DNA of 64,000 nt, taken from positions 56,566-120,565 of the forward strand of contig NZ_SOFL01000028.1 of assembly GCF_004402695.1 (NCBI RefSeq), written 5' to 3'. Source of the stretch: Cryobacterium adonitolivorans. Lineage in GTDB: Bacteria; Actinomycetota; Actinomycetes; Actinomycetales; Microbacteriaceae. The notes under the pieces were generated by a model. That model did no database searches, was not told where the DNA came from, and saw only the letters and a list, made by a program, of their open reading frames with translations. A program made the translations under genes and the position numbers. Every line of letters begins with the position of its first letter. Positions within the stretch are counted from its first letter, which is position 1. Positions 63,501 through 64,000 of the stretch are shown here, in pieces.

Positions 63501-63540
63501 AAAATCGCGCCTGTCCAACGGACGGGCGCGATTTTTCGTT
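63501..63540 (+). terminator. Intrinsic terminator after aspS
   Basis: Arms AAATCGCGCC..GTCC and GGAC..GGCGCGATTT form a strong stem with loop AAC, followed by TTTTT and then CGTT. Confidence 0.9.
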
Positions 63541-63621
63541 AAGACCAAACCTTTTCTGACGTGGGGACGAACCACCTGCATACCAAGCAAGCCCCCACAC
63601 TCCACAGCAAAGGACCTCATC

Positions 63622-64000
63622 ATGCGCACCTTCACCAAGACCGCACTCGGCCTCACCACCGCGGGCCTGCTCGTCGCCGGCCTCGCCGCCTGCTCCACCC
63701 CCGCCGCCGAGACCTCGACGTCATCGTCCAGCTCCAGCAGCTCCGCCGAGGCCACCCCCACCCCGGTCGCCTCGATCCCCACCCTCACCGGCGTCGACAC
63801 CGCCGTGCTCCTGGACGCCGACTTCGCCGCCGCCCTCACCAGCCTGGGCCTGACCCCCGGCACCGTCGGCACCGCCACCCTCGAAGAAGGCAGCCTGCAC
63901 TTCCCCATCACCGGCGGCAACGTGGACTACTACGACCCGGCCGAGGACTACCGCCCCTACGTCCAGGGCAACATCGAGCACGAAGGCTCCGGCTTCTCCC
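63622..64000 (+). CDS. Secreted lipoprotein, partial (cut by window end)
   Basis: The first 126 codons are present. AAAGGA precedes ATG 63622. The lipoprotein signal is MRTFTKTALGLTTAGLLVAG then LAAC; a Ser-rich linker (eight Ser in a row) and Pro/Thr stretch follow. The mature part, VLLDADFAAALTSLGLTPGT then LHFPITGGNVDYYDP and VQGNIEHEGSGFS, is probably beta-rich. No family was assigned with confidence. Confidence 0.85.
   Translation, partial: MRTFTKTALGLTTAGLLVAGLAACSTPAAETSTSSSSSSSSAEATPTPVASIPTLTGVDTAVLLDADFAAALTSLGLTPGTVGTATLEEGSLHFPITGGNVDYYDPAEDYRPYVQGNIEHEGSGFS

Noticed and set aside
63708..63760. Ser-codon run in the last lipoprotein as a tandem DNA repeat
   Set aside because: It is a normal Ser-rich linker of a lipoprotein with mixed codons rather than a DNA-level repeat.

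Overview
The window looks like a chromosomal segment of a high-GC actinobacterium of the family Microbacteriaceae, most likely a cold-adapted Cryobacterium-like organism. The evidence is strong GC bias, frequent GTG starts, NusG with a long acidic N-terminal arm, archaeal-type AspRS, a dispersed menaquinone pathway, and a secreted DUF3494 ice-binding protein. Genus placement is inference; no rRNA gene is present. Layout: 1-2.5 kb holds an oligopeptide-type ABC permease fused to an ATPase-like domain that has lost every catalytic motif, convergent with a GntR/FCD regulator. 2.7-5.6 kb is the classical tRNA-Trp-secE-nusG-rplK-rplA block. 5.7-10.9 kb has an aminotransferase and a four-gene ABC-2 exporter/two-component operon. 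11-13.1 kb is hadA-like/hadB-like/murB. 13.2-15.7 kb is a patchwork of small genes with a decayed metQ fragment. 15.7-19 kb is a translationally coupled operon of acyl-CoA dehydrogenase-like protein, PIG-L deacetylase/NodS-like methyltransferase fusion and family-2 glycosyltransferase, the best candidate in the window for an undescribed pathway. 19.2-28 kb is a glycoside-utilisation locus (GH3, CUT1 ABC importer, LacI, ThuA, Gfo/Idh/MocA). 28-31.2 kb is an accessory strip: a decayed toxin-antitoxin module, the ice-binding protein, truncated fragments and two tRNAs. 31.2-37 kb is a maltose-type importer (SBP, MalF, MalG) with a divergent GH13 glucosidase. 37-45 kb carries a small alarmone synthetase, an M23 peptidase, an inositol-phosphatase-like enzyme, tRNA-Tyr, a LacI regulator, YajQ, a hydrolase bracketed by two copies of one palindromic element, and a ferredoxin-NADP reductase. 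44.7-57.3 kb holds the menaquinone genes (polyprenyl synthase, menG, menF, menD, menA, menE, menB, menC), interrupted by small membrane proteins and an alternative sigma-factor operon. 57.4-62.1 kb is a system II cytochrome c maturation operon. aspS and a lipoprotein cut by the window edge close it. How the genes work together: menaquinone synthesis and cytochrome c maturation both serve respiration; the two ABC loci with their hydrolases and LacI proteins import and break down glucosides and maltodextrins; the accessory strip records gene gain and loss. Short interspersed repeats recur: an AT-poor palindrome flanking the hydrolase, a TCGACAAGCTC-core repeat that has entered the aminotransferase coding sequence in frame, and several intergenic hairpins. 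Two genes appear to use non-canonical start codons (ACG, ATT) behind good Shine-Dalgarno sequences.
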